Part shown: positions 1-8,229 of the stretch, one piece after another
Layout of the letters: each line of letters starts with the position of its first letter
How positions within the stretch are numbered: position 1 is the stretch's first letter
DNA from: Allobacillus salarius
GTDB taxonomy: Bacteria > Bacillota > Bacilli > Bacillales > Alkalibacillaceae
Reading direction: 5' to 3'
Assembly: GCF_007559425.1 (NCBI RefSeq)
Contig: NZ_VMHE01000010.1
Span: 1 to 64,000 of the forward strand
DNA length: 64,000 nucleotides
Position numbers and translations under genes: made by a program
The notes under the pieces: generated by a model
The model's database searches: none
What the model saw: only the letters and a program-made list of their open reading frames with translations
Told to the model about the DNA's origin: nothing

Positions 1-75
1 TTGAACCGCCGTATACGGAACCGTACGTACGGTGGTGTGAGAGGTCGGAGGTTAACTACCTCCTCCTACTCGATT
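1..75 (+). mobile_element. 3' end of a group II intron (domains V and VI)
   Basis: Positions 3-38 fold as a domain V hairpin (GAACCGCCGTA arm, GUAC-rich tip, ACGGTGGTGTG return). Positions 41-72 fold as domain VI, GAGGTCGGAGGT pairing with ACCTCCTCCTACTC, which leaves an unpaired A near the 3' side as expected of the branch point. The sequence is nearly the same as domain V of the Oceanobacillus iheyensis group IIC intron used for crystal structures, as I remember it, with a compensatory swap at the tip of the stem. The rest of the intron, including any reverse transcriptase, lies outside the window. The intron/exon junction is probably at position 74 or 75. Confidence 0.9.
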
Positions 76-189
76 TAGAAAAATAATCTATTGTGATCTT
101 TTTTGTTGTTGAAATTTTAAAAACGATTATGAATACTATATATGTATCTATATAATAGAATTAATGATTAATTGGAAAGAAGGATTTCA

Positions 190-873
190 ATGGTATATTT
201 TCTTGAGTTTTTTAAGCAATTTCCTGTTTTTTCTGGTTTGACAGATGATGAATTAGGTGAAGTGGCAGAGATTTCTAACCACCGGATTTTCCCGAAAGGC
301 ACAAATATATTTATTGAGGGAGAAGAACGAAAAGCTGTTTACTTTATTTTGTCTGGATTAGTGAAAGTATATAAAGTAAATGAAAAAGGCCAAGAGCAAA
401 TTATTTCCTTCCTGCATTCAGATGAAATGTTTCCGCATGTTGGTTTTTTTGATGAAACACCATATCCGGCGACGGCAGTCACGATCAATAAGGTTGAGCT
501 ACTCTCGATCCCCATTGAAGAATTCGAGATATTAATGCTTCGTAAACCAGAGATTTCAATAAAAGTGATGAGAGTGATGGGTAAAAAATTATTAGAAATG
601 CAGAATCGAATACAGTCAATCACTACTCAAAGTGTTTTTTCACGCATCATCAGCACATTGTTGAGATTTTCAAAGGAATTGGGTGAGCAACAAGAAGACG
701 GAACAATCTTAATACGTATGCCAATGACCAATACGGATCTCGCTAGTTTAATTGGTGTGACGCGAGAATCGGTCAATCGTACATTGAACCGATTAAAAAA
801 AGAGGGGATTGTTACTCATAGCCGTAAGGAAATTAGCATTTTGGATGAAAAGAAACTGATTGATTATACATAA
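190..873 (+). CDS. CRP/FNR-family transcriptional regulator
   Basis: A 227-residue regulator with an N-terminal cyclic-nucleotide-binding-type beta barrel (about residues 10-120), a dimer helix and a C-terminal winged helix. The recognition helix reads TRESVNRTLNRL; the R-E-x-x-x-R spacing is the one CRP uses to read TGTGA half-sites. There is no cysteine in the protein, so it cannot carry an FNR-type iron-sulfur cluster, and its effector is unknown. I chose the ATG at 190 because AGAAGG lies 8 bases upstream; an in-frame TTG at 172 has no ribosome binding site. The gene stands alone just downstream of the intron and ends at a bidirectional terminator shared with the convergent DUF1445 gene. 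Confidence 0.9.
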   Translation: MVYFLEFFKQFPVFSGLTDDELGEVAEISNHRIFPKGTNIFIEGEERKAVYFILSGLVKVYKVNEKGQEQIISFLHSDEMFPHVGFFDETPYPATAVTINKVELLSIPIEEFEILMLRKPEISIKVMRVMGKKLLEMQNRIQSITTQSVFSRIISTLLRFSKELGEQQEDGTILIRMPMTNTDLASLIGVTRESVNRTLNRLKKEGIVTHSRKEISILDEKKLIDYT

Positions 874-950
874 AATGTTTTATGGCGTTGAGGTAGTAGT
901 AGAGTGAAAGGTCTATAAGAGACTATCAAATATAACGCGTAACAACAAAA

Positions 951-990
951 ACCGAACGGCTATCCATCAGATAGTCGTTCGGTTCTTTTA
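951..990. terminator. Bidirectional terminator between convergent genes
   Basis: ACCGAACG-g-CTATC pairs with GATAG-t-CGTTCGGT around a short loop and is followed by TTCTTTTA. It serves the CRP/FNR gene and the convergent DUF1445 gene. Its CCGAACG arm recurs in other terminators of the window. Confidence 0.85.
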
Positions 991-998
991 TTAATTAT

Positions 999-1790
999 TT
1001 ATTTAAATGAATTGCGATTCTCTAAAAATTCTTTATTTGTAATATCAGTAACAAACATATGGCCTGGTGAGTGGGTGATCATAAATGGGACTTTGCTTTT
1101 TACTGCAGCCATTTGAGGCGTCACCCCACAAGCCCAAAAGACAGGTTCTTCATCGTCTTCTATTTTGACCGTATCTCCGAAGTCAGGCTGTTCAATTGCT
1201 TCGATTCCAATTTGATTTGGGTCACCGATATGAATAGGCGCCCCATGCATGTTTGGATAGTTTGCTGTAATTTGACGAGCTTTTTCAATCAAATTCCTTT
1301 TAATTGGTCGCATCGAGACAACGAGAGGTCCATGGAACACACCAGCCGACGTTGTCGGAATAGATGTCGTATACATGGCGACATTCTTTCCTTCTTTAAT
1401 ATGTCTTAATGAAATTCCAGCATCAAGCAATGTTTTTTCAAATGTAAAGCTACAGCCGATTAAAAAGGTCACCAAGTCACTTTTCCAAAGAGATTCAATA
1501 GAGCTTAGTTCTCGATCGACTTTCCCATCATGATAAATTCGGTATCTCGGCACATCTGTCCGAATATCTGAGCCAGTCGCCAGGTTAGACTCTACTTCAC
1601 CTGGTTCTAAGACATCGATGATCGGGCAAGACTTTGGATTTCGGTGAGCAAATAGAAAGAAGTCAAAGGCGTATTTCTTGGGTAAAATAACGACATTTGC
1701 CTGAACAAAGTCCTCGCAATGTCCAGTAGTCGGTCTAGTAAATTCACGATTTCGTATTTTTTCTCTTAATCGCTTAGGATAGGCTCTCAC
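999..1790 (-). CDS. DUF1445 family putative hydro-lyase (YcsI-like)
   Basis: A 263-residue soluble protein of the DUF1445/YcsI family, annotated as putative hydro-lyases and related to D-glutamate cyclase. Family signatures visible are the RPTTGHCEDFVQAN segment near the N-terminus, the FLIGCSFTFE segment mid-protein, and the CGVTPQMAAV and THSPGHMFVTD segments at the C-terminus. Length is normal for the family. The start is a GTG with GGAG about 11 bases upstream. It faces the CRP/FNR gene and shares its terminator. In B. subtilis the relative sits near kip genes, but no kip homologue is present here, so its substrate cannot be inferred from context. Confidence 0.88.
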   Translation of the reverse strand: MRAYPKRLREKIRNREFTRPTTGHCEDFVQANVVILPKKYAFDFFLFAHRNPKSCPIIDVLEPGEVESNLATGSDIRTDVPRYRIYHDGKVDRELSSIESLWKSDLVTFLIGCSFTFEKTLLDAGISLRHIKEGKNVAMYTTSIPTTSAGVFHGPLVVSMRPIKRNLIEKARQITANYPNMHGAPIHIGDPNQIGIEAIEQPDFGDTVKIEDDEEPVFWACGVTPQMAAVKSKVPFMITHSPGHMFVTDITNKEFLENRNSFK

Positions 1791-1857
1791 TATTATTACG
1801 CTCCAATGTAAATGATAGTGTTAGCGTATCTTTTAAATTATAGGAAGTCAATGACGG

Positions 1858-2535
1858 TTAGCTATCATATGTTTGTATGTTGAAACCTCCAGTTGGATGC
1901 CATTCAGCAAAATAAACATTGTCTAGCTCAATCTCTTTATCTTTTAGTTGCTCAAGCAACCAATCCTTCGTTTTACCAGCAGATTTCAGATCCCTTTCAC
2001 TGATATTCCCTTCTTCGATAAATAAATAACTTGGATAGTTTTGCTCAAAATCTTCAAGTATTTCATCTTTATCTACTTGATCATATCTCGCTTTTTTAAT
2101 GACACTGACTAAACCACTCGTTTCTAAAATGGCATATTGCACCTGTTCTATAGAGAATATACCCTGCATGCGTAAAAGCGTACGGATTTGCTCTGTTTCT
2201 AATTTTGCTTTTTCTACGTTTCGGATATTTAATTTCCCATCCTTAACTAATGTGATCGGACGCCCTTTTAAAATTGGACGTAATTTATCATATTTGACGA
2301 TTAACGTTTCAAGCAACCAAATTAGTAAAGCCCATAATGCAAGTGCAAAAATAATGTGATAAAATTTAGCTTGGTCATCATAAATTGACTCTTCGATGAT
2401 ACCGCCCAATATAAGTGCATACACAAAGTCGAGAGGAGTCACTTGGGAAAGTTCTTTTCTGCCAAGCACTCTAGTTATAATGACGATACCGACCAAGCCG
2501 ATAATTAATGATACGGCAATTGTTTGAAACATCAT
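1858..2535 (-). CDS. DUF421 membrane protein (YetF/YrbG/YcaP family)
   Basis: A 225-residue protein with about three N-terminal membrane segments (residues 1-85) followed by a soluble domain containing LKGRPITLVKDGK and LRMQGIFSIEQVQYAILE, hallmarks of the DUF421 family. Members are found in spore-formers and are sometimes linked to spore or membrane properties, but the biochemical role is unknown. I chose the ATG at 2535 because GGAGG lies 9 bases upstream; a longer in-frame version would begin upstream of this site. The gene is divergent from the phosphoesterase at 2674. Confidence 0.88.
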   Translation of the reverse strand: MMFQTIAVSLIIGLVGIVIITRVLGRKELSQVTPLDFVYALILGGIIEESIYDDQAKFYHIIFALALWALLIWLLETLIVKYDKLRPILKGRPITLVKDGKLNIRNVEKAKLETEQIRTLLRMQGIFSIEQVQYAILETSGLVSVIKKARYDQVDKDEILEDFEQNYPSYLFIEEGNISERDLKSAGKTKDWLLEQLKDKEIELDNVYFAEWHPTGGFNIQTYDS

Positions 2536-2673
2536 TGATTTGTCCTCCTTTTTTATTAGTCGCAATAACAGTACCCGAGTAAGTGACCAAGCAAACGTTA
2601 AAGGCAGTTTGTAGCGGTTTCATATGAATTGAAGCTGTCTTTAAAAAGAAATGGATATAGGAAGGAGTCAACT

Positions 2674-3165
2674 ATGAAGGCCATTGTCATCGGCGATACT
2701 CACATGCCTAAAAAAGCAGAAGGACTGTCAAAACGACTTGTTTCTGAGTTGGGCCAAGCAGATTTAATTATACATACAGGAGATTGGTCATCACTCGATG
2801 TTTACGAGGAATTAAGTCGATTTGCTGAGGTAAAAGGAGTCAAGGGCAATGTTGATAACGTTGAAATTGTAGAGCGCTTTCCCAAAAAATTGCTTCTGAC
2901 TGTAAAAGGATTTCGTATCGGTGTAATCCATGGAGACGGTACAACGGGAACGACAGAAAAGAGAGCTTTAAAAGCATTTGAAGATGATGATGTAGACGTT
3001 GTTTTATTCGGTCACTCGCACATACCGTATCTTCGTTTTCATCAAAAAACATTATTAATTAACCCAGGTTCACCAACGGACAAACGAAAAGTGCCCGTAA
3101 ATTCTTTTGTCGTTTTAACGATAGAAGAGACGATTGAAACATCATTTAAATTTTTTCATTCATAA
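2674..3165 (+). CDS. YfcE/MJ0936-type metallophosphoesterase
   Basis: A 163-residue calcineurin-like phosphoesterase. The metal-binding motifs appear in order: GDTHMP, HTGD, GNVD, HGD and GHSH, as in small YfcE/YsnB proteins that hydrolyse phosphodiesters with manganese or similar metals. The ATG at 2674 follows AGGAAGGAGT at good spacing; an upstream in-frame ATG at 2629 lacks a ribosome binding site. It is a single gene between DUF421 (divergent) and the AbgT transporter. The natural substrate is not evident. In B. subtilis ysnB lies near rph, which is not the context here. Confidence 0.88.
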   Translation: MKAIVIGDTHMPKKAEGLSKRLVSELGQADLIIHTGDWSSLDVYEELSRFAEVKGVKGNVDNVEIVERFPKKLLLTVKGFRIGVIHGDGTTGTTEKRALKAFEDDDVDVVLFGHSHIPYLRFHQKTLLINPGSPTDKRKVPVNSFVVLTIEETIETSFKFFHS

Positions 3166-3262
3166 TGAAATAATGGAAATAGTTTTTACTCTTCACTTCT
3201 AAAAATGTCTGTATTACAATCAATCACAAGGTCTGAATCAAAAAAACGAGAGGAGTAGACCA

Positions 3263-4792
3263 ATGCAACAAGAGAAACGAAAAGGCTTTTTTCAACGTTT
3301 TCTAGATCGCATAGAAAAAACGGGAAATAAGCTACCACATCCAATTACGCTTTTTGGGATATTAGCCCTTATTGTCATTATTCTTTCTGCTGTTGTCTCA
3401 AGCCTAGGAGTTAGCGTTGAGCATCCTGGTAAAGAAGGAGAAATGGTAGAAGTCACCAACTTATTGAGTAAGGAAGGTGTTCGATACTTATTTGAAAGCA
3501 TGGTGGACAACTTCATCGGATTTGCTCCATTAGGTGTTGTCCTAGCCACTATGCTTGGAATTGGTCTCGCTGAGCGCACAGGATTGATCAGTGTGCTGCT
3601 TCGTGGATTTGTCATGGCGATTCCAAATTCATTGATTACAGCAGGTTTAGTGTTTGCAGGTATTATGTCCAGTGTCGCAGTAGATGCTGGGTATGTCGTA
3701 TTACCTCCGCTAGGAGCGGTAATATTTGCTGCGCTCGGCCGCCACCCATTAGCAGGTATCAGTGCGGCTTTCGCAGGTGTGTCGGCAGGTTTTAGTGCCA
3801 ACTTAACTTTGTCTTCACTCGATGCTTTATTAAGTGAGTTGACGACCTCAGCGGCAAGTATTATCGATCCTGCTTACGCAGAACAAATGAACATAGCCAT
3901 GAACTGGTGGTTCATCATTGCATCGACATTCTTCTTGACCATTGTAGGTGCATGGGTAACTGAGAAAATCGTTGAACCTCGTTTAGGAAAATATGAAGGT
4001 GGATATCAAGGGGAAATTGAAAAACTGACGGCGACGGAGAAAAAAGGTATAAAATGGGCAGGTCTATCTGTTCTAATAACAGCGATCTTATTAGCTTTGC
4101 TCGTTGCATTCCCGAATGGTCCTCTTCGTGCAGATGATGGCGGTATTATTGACTCGCCATTTATGAGCTCTTTAGTGCCAGTTATTTTAATACTATTTTT
4201 CGTGCCTGGATTGTTTTATGGTATAGCAACGAAATCGATTAAAAGTGACAAAGATGTCGCAGACCAATTGACGGATACGATGGCAACAATGGGTATGTTT
4301 ATCGTATTGGCATTCACGGCTGGTCAATTCGTTGCCTACTTTAGTGAGTCCAACATGGGACTTGTTTTAGGGGTATACGGAGCTGAATTTTTAGATACGA
4401 TTAACTTAAGTGGTATCCCACTGATTATTACATTTGTAATCATTGTTGGTTTCATTAACTTATTCATCGGAAGTGCGACAGCTAAATGGGCGATGATTGC
4501 ACCAATCTTCGTTCCAATGATGATGCAATTGGGTTATTCACCAGAATTGACCCAAATGGCGTATCGTATTGCCGATTCAACTACAAATATTATTACACCA
4601 TTGATGACATACTTTGCGTTAATTATCGCATTTGCACAGAAATATGATAAGAAAATGGGTATTGGTACATTAATTTCAGTTATGCTACCTTATTCTATAG
4701 CTTTCTTAATTTCTTGGACAATCATGTTAATTGTTTGGATGTTATTAGGAATTGACTTAGGACCAGGCGCACCAATTATATATAATCCATAG
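3263..4792 (+). CDS. AbgT-family transporter
   Basis: A 509-residue integral membrane protein with about 11-13 hydrophobic segments and the AbgT family features: N-terminal NKLPHPITLFGILAL, the mid-protein GVSAGFSANL, and near the C-terminus GSATAKWAMIAPIFVPM and IADSTTNIITPLM. AbgT proteins import p-aminobenzoyl-glutamate or export antifolate sulfonamides using an ion gradient. No abgA/abgB hydrolase gene is adjacent, so a role in folate-breakdown salvage is not supported by neighbours. The ribosome binding site GAGAGGAG is 7 bases from the ATG, and the gene ends in a clear terminator. Confidence 0.93.
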   Translation: MQQEKRKGFFQRFLDRIEKTGNKLPHPITLFGILALIVIILSAVVSSLGVSVEHPGKEGEMVEVTNLLSKEGVRYLFESMVDNFIGFAPLGVVLATMLGIGLAERTGLISVLLRGFVMAIPNSLITAGLVFAGIMSSVAVDAGYVVLPPLGAVIFAALGRHPLAGISAAFAGVSAGFSANLTLSSLDALLSELTTSAASIIDPAYAEQMNIAMNWWFIIASTFFLTIVGAWVTEKIVEPRLGKYEGGYQGEIEKLTATEKKGIKWAGLSVLITAILLALLVAFPNGPLRADDGGIIDSPFMSSLVPVILILFFVPGLFYGIATKSIKSDKDVADQLTDTMATMGMFIVLAFTAGQFVAYFSESNMGLVLGVYGAEFLDTINLSGIPLIITFVIIVGFINLFIGSATAKWAMIAPIFVPMMMQLGYSPELTQMAYRIADSTTNIITPLMTYFALIIAFAQKYDKKMGIGTLISVMLPYSIAFLISWTIMLIVWMLLGIDLGPGAPIIYNP

Positions 4793-4803
4793 ATTTTATG
4801 ACG

Positions 4804-4837
4804 AGAGACCTCATAGATCATGGGGTCTCTTTTATTT
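4804..4837 (+). terminator. Rho-independent terminator after the AbgT gene
   Basis: AGAGACCtCAT pairs with ATGgGGTCTCT across a five-base loop and is followed by TTTATTT. Confidence 0.85.
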
Positions 4838-4990
4838 GGTTTCATTTGATCAAAACAGTGTTCATTCAACGCGTAATTAGAATAAAAAGTATTTTTCTAT
4901 AAAAAATTTTACAAAATCTTATATAGCTGATTTTTAGAAGATATGATATATTTGTAAAATAGTTGATTCAATTACATAGGGGGAACGACG

Positions 4991-5491
4991 ATGAGAAAGT
5001 CTATGATTTCAATCATCACACTCGTCTTATTAGCCGTTATTTTGGTTGCTTGCTCAGATGATGCGGAAGAGTCTCAAAATGAAAACGATGATGGTTGGAG
5101 TGAAAGTCCTGTTTTTGAAGTAGGAGAGTATGAGGTAATCGGAAAAGAAGAGCGTTTAGCTATTGATCAGATTCCTTTTGTTGCAGGAGAAAATGAACAA
5201 TATGTCATGTACTTCTGGGGCGAACAGGAAGAATTAATGAATGGTCCCGTAAAAATAGAAGCATTCCATGAAGATGATGAGGAAAAAAAGAAAGCCATCG
5301 TTGACTTGGCCGGAACTGAGAACGAAGAAAAAATATGGGAAGCAACTGCACCGCAAATTGGTAAGGAGCAAGCTCACTTACCTTTAGTGTTGTCATTACC
5401 GACTGAAGGTGTTTGGCGTTTAGATGTTTATCTGGGCGATGAAATGTTTGATCATATTTATGTGAAGGTTCAAGCGAGTGAGGAAGCTTAA
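4991..5491 (+). CDS. Lipoprotein, DUF4871-like
   Basis: A 166-residue secreted lipoprotein. The signal peptide is residues 1-20 with a lipobox ending LVAC at Cys21, then an acidic linker. The mature part carries QIPFVAGENEQYVMYFWGE and a C-terminal WRLDVYLGDEMFDHIYVKV strand-rich segment, which I associate with DUF4871 (YhfM-like) lipoproteins. The function is unknown; it probably sits on the outer face of the membrane. Its start has GGGGGAACG upstream. It lies alone between the AbgT terminator and the GIY-YIG gene, 50 bases ahead of the latter with only a weak hairpin between. Confidence 0.75.
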   Translation: MRKSMISIITLVLLAVILVACSDDAEESQNENDDGWSESPVFEVGEYEVIGKEERLAIDQIPFVAGENEQYVMYFWGEQEELMNGPVKIEAFHEDDEEKKKAIVDLAGTENEEKIWEATAPQIGKEQAHLPLVLSLPTEGVWRLDVYLGDEMFDHIYVKVQASEEA

Positions 5492-5541
5492 TTGATAACC
5501 ATGGCCATTTAGGTTGTGGTTTTTCTTTGGGGTGAGTTTAG

Positions 5542-5817
5542 ATGAAAAATGATGGGGAGTTTTTTGTTTACATGCTTCGTTGTAAAGACGGATCTCTATA
5601 TACGGGTTATACCGTTGACTTGCAAAATAGGTTGAAATTACACCAAGTCGGTAAAGCTTCTAAATATACTCGCTCAAGGGGACCTGTTGAATTAGTTTAT
5701 GTCGAACAGCTTGCCACAAAAAGTGAAGCAATGAAAAAGGAAGCTTATGTGAAGAAACTGAAAAAAAATGAAAAAGAAGACTTGATTGGTTCATTAACAA
5801 ATCAGCTTCCAAAATGA
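5542..5817 (+). CDS. GIY-YIG domain protein, UPF0213/YazA family
   Basis: A 91-residue single GIY-YIG nuclease-fold domain. The signature is split as VYMLRCKDGSLYTGYT (the GIY-YIG strands), NRLKLHQVGKASKYTRSRGPVELVY with the conserved arginine, and a C-terminal EAMKKEAYVKKLKK with the catalytic glutamate. Stand-alone members (YazA in B. subtilis) are related to the catalytic module of UvrC and SLX1, but their substrates are unknown. In B. subtilis yazA sits near the replication origin beside yabB and rsmI; none of those genes is here, so the gene is relocated or a paralogue. Confidence 0.9.
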   Translation: MKNDGEFFVYMLRCKDGSLYTGYTVDLQNRLKLHQVGKASKYTRSRGPVELVYVEQLATKSEAMKKEAYVKKLKKNEKEDLIGSLTNQLPK

Positions 5818-5943
5818 AAAGCCCTTCAACATTCTTAAAGACTTACTGAGTGAAAACAGTAGTACATTCATTAAAATTATCGGTTTGTCCGTGTATGAAG
5901 TGGGGAACTGGATACAGAATATGCTTAGAAAGGAGAATATCAC

Positions 5944-7380
5944 TTGAATGCAGTAGAAAACGTACTTAATGATATTATTGGTTTTGGTAACACAATTTTT
6001 TGGGATTATATTTTAATCTACTTACTTATTGGTGCGGGTCTTTATTTCACCCTAGGAACTAAATTTGTTCAGTTCCGCTTATTTGGCAATATGTTTAAGG
6101 TCATTACGGAGGAGGCCGTTGAACAAAGTGGACGGCGGGGAATCAACGCTTTCCAAGCTTTCAGTATCACGATCGCTTCCAGGGTCGGGACAGGTAACCT
6201 GGCAGGTGTTGCACTTGCGGTTGCCATCGGTGGTCCAGGGGCTGTTTTTTGGATGTGGATGGTTGCGTTAGTCGGAATGGCAACAGCATTCATTGAAAGT
6301 ACACTGGCACAAGCATATAAAATCCCTGATAAAGACGGATTTCGTGGAGGGCCAGCTTATTATATGCAAATGGCTCTTGGTCAGAGATGGATGGGTGTAT
6401 TATTCTCCATCTTAATCATTATCACATTCGGATTAATCTTTAACTCAGTACAAGCGAACACAATTTCGCAAGCTGTTGATCAAGCCTTTAACATTGATCC
6501 AATGTGGACAGGGCTCGTTCTCGTTGCGTTAGCTGGTATAGTTATTTTCGGAGGAATTAAACGGATTGCAACCGTTGCAGGGGCAATTGTTCCGTTCATG
6601 GCATTTATTTATATACTGGTTGCCCTATACGTAGTGATCACGAACATAACAGAAGTACCTGCAGTATTTTCACTAATTTTTAAAGATGCATTTGGATTAG
6701 AGCAAGCCTTTGGCGGTGGTGCCGGAGCTGCAATCATGTATGGAATCCGTAGAGGACTTTTCTCTAACGAAGCAGGTATGGGTAGTGCACCGAACGCAGC
6801 TGCAACAGTTGGTGTCAGTCACCCTGCAAAACAAGGTTTGGTCCAATCTTTAGCAGTATTTTTCGATACAATTGTTATTTGTAGTTTAACGGCATTTATC
6901 GTTATCCTTTACGATAATTTTTATGGCGCTTCAGAAGATGGAATTCAATTGACACAGGTAGCACTTGATGCTCACATCGGGGCATTCGGTTCCATTTTCT
7001 TGGCGATCATCATCTTTTTCTTTGCGTTCAGTTCATTAGTTGGGAACTACTATTATGGTGAAACGAATATCGCATTTCTTAAAAACAGCCCGGTTATGTT
7101 AAATATTTATCGTGTCATTGTTTTAGGAATGGTCATGTTTGGTTCCTTGGCTTCTGTACAAATCGTATGGAATATGGCTGACTTGTTTATGGCGTTAATG
7201 GCAGTTGTTAACTTAATCGCTATTTTATTTCTGGGAAGAGTTGCTTTCAGAATCTTACAAGATTATGTTGATCAGAAGAAAGAAGGAATCGATCCACAAT
7301 TCCATTACTCTCGTATCAAAGGATTGAAGAATGTAGAGTGGTGGGGAATGCAAGATGAAAAAAATCAACCTCCAAAATAG
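5944..7380 (+). CDS. Alanine/glycine:cation symporter (AgcS family)
   Basis: A 478-residue membrane protein with about 11 transmembrane helices. Family motifs include TIASRVGTGNLAGVALAVAI, FRGGPAYYM and YGIRRGLFSNEAGMGSAPNAAA, typical of sodium-coupled alanine/glycine symporters (AlsT, DagA). It should import small neutral amino acids using the sodium gradient, fitting a salt-adapted host. The start is TTG with AAAGGAG 8 bases upstream; no better start exists nearby. The gene is followed directly by a tandem array of hairpins rather than by one ordinary terminator. Confidence 0.93.
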   Translation: MNAVENVLNDIIGFGNTIFWDYILIYLLIGAGLYFTLGTKFVQFRLFGNMFKVITEEAVEQSGRRGINAFQAFSITIASRVGTGNLAGVALAVAIGGPGAVFWMWMVALVGMATAFIESTLAQAYKIPDKDGFRGGPAYYMQMALGQRWMGVLFSILIIITFGLIFNSVQANTISQAVDQAFNIDPMWTGLVLVALAGIVIFGGIKRIATVAGAIVPFMAFIYILVALYVVITNITEVPAVFSLIFKDAFGLEQAFGGGAGAAIMYGIRRGLFSNEAGMGSAPNAAATVGVSHPAKQGLVQSLAVFFDTIVICSLTAFIVILYDNFYGASEDGIQLTQVALDAHIGAFGSIFLAIIIFFFAFSSLVGNYYYGETNIAFLKNSPVMLNIYRVIVLGMVMFGSLASVQIVWNMADLFMALMAVVNLIAILFLGRVAFRILQDYVDQKKEGIDPQFHYSRIKGLKNVEWWGMQDEKNQPPK

Positions 7381-7418
7381 GTCTCATTGCCGTTTTCGGC
7401 ATTTAAGCAATCCATTAG

Positions 7419-7660
7419 GTCATCGAGAAGACATCTCGGTGACCTTTTCATTTCCTGGGCAGCCCATTCGGTCGTCGAGAGTGTGTCTCGATGACTTTTT
7501 GACCATCCAAGCATCTCATTTTGTCGTCGAGAACGTGTCTCGAAGACCTTTTCATCATCTAATCAGTGCATTTTGTCGTTGGGAACGCATCTCGAAGACC
7601 TTTTCACCATCCAAGCAGTACATTTTGTCGTCGAGAATGTATCTCGATGACATTTTCGTC
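7419..7660. repeat. Tandem array 1: five hairpin units, 52-bp period
   Basis: The motif GTCrTCGAGA starts at 7419, 7471, 7523, 7575 and 7627, exactly 52 bp apart. Each copy is the left arm of a palindrome whose right arm is TCTCG(A/G)(T/A)GAC after five variable bases, and each is followed by C/A-TTTT. Between copies lies a drifted spacer containing CATCCAAGCA. Some substitutions in the arms keep pairing or wobble, for example copy 1 (TCATCG with CGGTGA). The array lies in the 3' region of the AgcS gene and is not coding, since a 52-bp unit shifts frame at each copy. Confidence 0.93.
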
Positions 7661-7746
7661 AAAGAAAGTTAACGGTAACTCCTTTATCTTAAAAATGATA
7701 GATCGAATTTAAAACACATAATCGGTTCCATTCAAATGTTACATCA

Positions 7747-7785
7747 AAAAATCAGTCGAGCTATGTGCAGCCCAACTGATTTGTC
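7747..7785 (-). terminator. Terminator of the HxlR gene
   Basis: Read on the minus strand, AAATCAGT pairs with ACTGATTT with further inner G-C pairs, followed by a run of six T. It lies just after the HxlR stop codon. Confidence 0.8.
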
Positions 7786-7789
7786 CATT

Positions 7790-8095
7790 TTATAACCATT
7801 CTTCTGCCCACTCTTGTGTGCATCGAATGACTGGTTCCATCGCTTTTCCTTTATCTGTCAACGTATATTCAACACGGACAGGAGTTTCATCATAAACTTT
7901 ACGCTGAACGATTCCTTCTTTTTCTAGTTCTTTCAACCGCTCAGACAATACTCTACCACTTATGCCAATCGAGGATTCGAATTCGCAAAAGCGTTTTGGA
8001 CTCTCAAGGAGTTGATAAATGATTAATGTGACCCAACGTTTTCCCATTAATGTTAATGCTTTTTCAACTTTATCGCATACGGCTGAATCTGCCAT
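7790..8095 (-). CDS. HxlR-family transcriptional regulator
   Basis: A 101-residue winged-helix protein of the HxlR/DUF24 group: KALTLMGKRWVTLIIYQLLES opens the helix-turn-helix, FCEFESSIGISGRVLSERLKELEKEGIV is the recognition region, and VEYTLTDKGKAM is the wing end. Cys7 near the N-terminus matches the position of the redox-sensing cysteine in YodB/HypR-type members, so thiol or quinone sensing is plausible but not proven. I chose the ATG at 8095 (GAGGTGA upstream). It is divergent from the YceI gene, and the shared 134-bp interval holds palindromes over the YceI promoter, so it is the likely regulator of YceI. Confidence 0.9.
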   Translation of the reverse strand: MADSAVCDKVEKALTLMGKRWVTLIIYQLLESPKRFCEFESSIGISGRVLSERLKELEKEGIVQRKVYDETPVRVEYTLTDKGKAMEPVIRCTQEWAEEWL

Positions 8096-8152
8096 GTAAA
8101 TCACCTCTTTCCTATAGTATACAAAATATAAGTAAAAAAATAAACAAAACAA

Positions 8153-8200
8153 ACTTACTTGACGTAAGGATATATCTAAAGTATACTTACTTACATAAAG
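8153..8200 (+). promoter_or_regulatory. YceI promoter overlapped by dyad operators
   Basis: TTGACG at 8160-8165 and TATACT at 8183-8188 are separated by 17 bases, a near-consensus sigma-A promoter. The -35 box lies inside CTTACTTGACGTAAG and the -10 box inside AGTATACTT followed by ACTTAC, so a dimeric repressor bound there would block RNA polymerase. The adjacent divergent HxlR protein is the obvious candidate. Confidence 0.75.
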
Positions 8201-8229
8201 TAATTAAATAATTTTTAGGAGGAATTATT

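Noticed and set aside
190..873. FNR-type oxygen sensor
   Set aside because: The protein has no cysteine, so it cannot bind an iron-sulfur cluster.
5498..5526. Terminator between the DUF4871-like and GIY-YIG genes
   Set aside because: AACCA/TGGTT arms are only five pairs with poor inner pairing; too weak to list.
7419..7660. CRISPR array
   Set aside because: Whole 52-bp units are similar, spacers are not unique, and no cas genes are near. The same applies to the array at 11425-11668.
7355..7672. A 105-codon plus-strand frame running through tandem array 1
   Set aside because: The array unit of 52 bp is not a multiple of three, so repeats are read in changing frames, there is no ribosome binding site, and hairpin symmetry explains the conservation.
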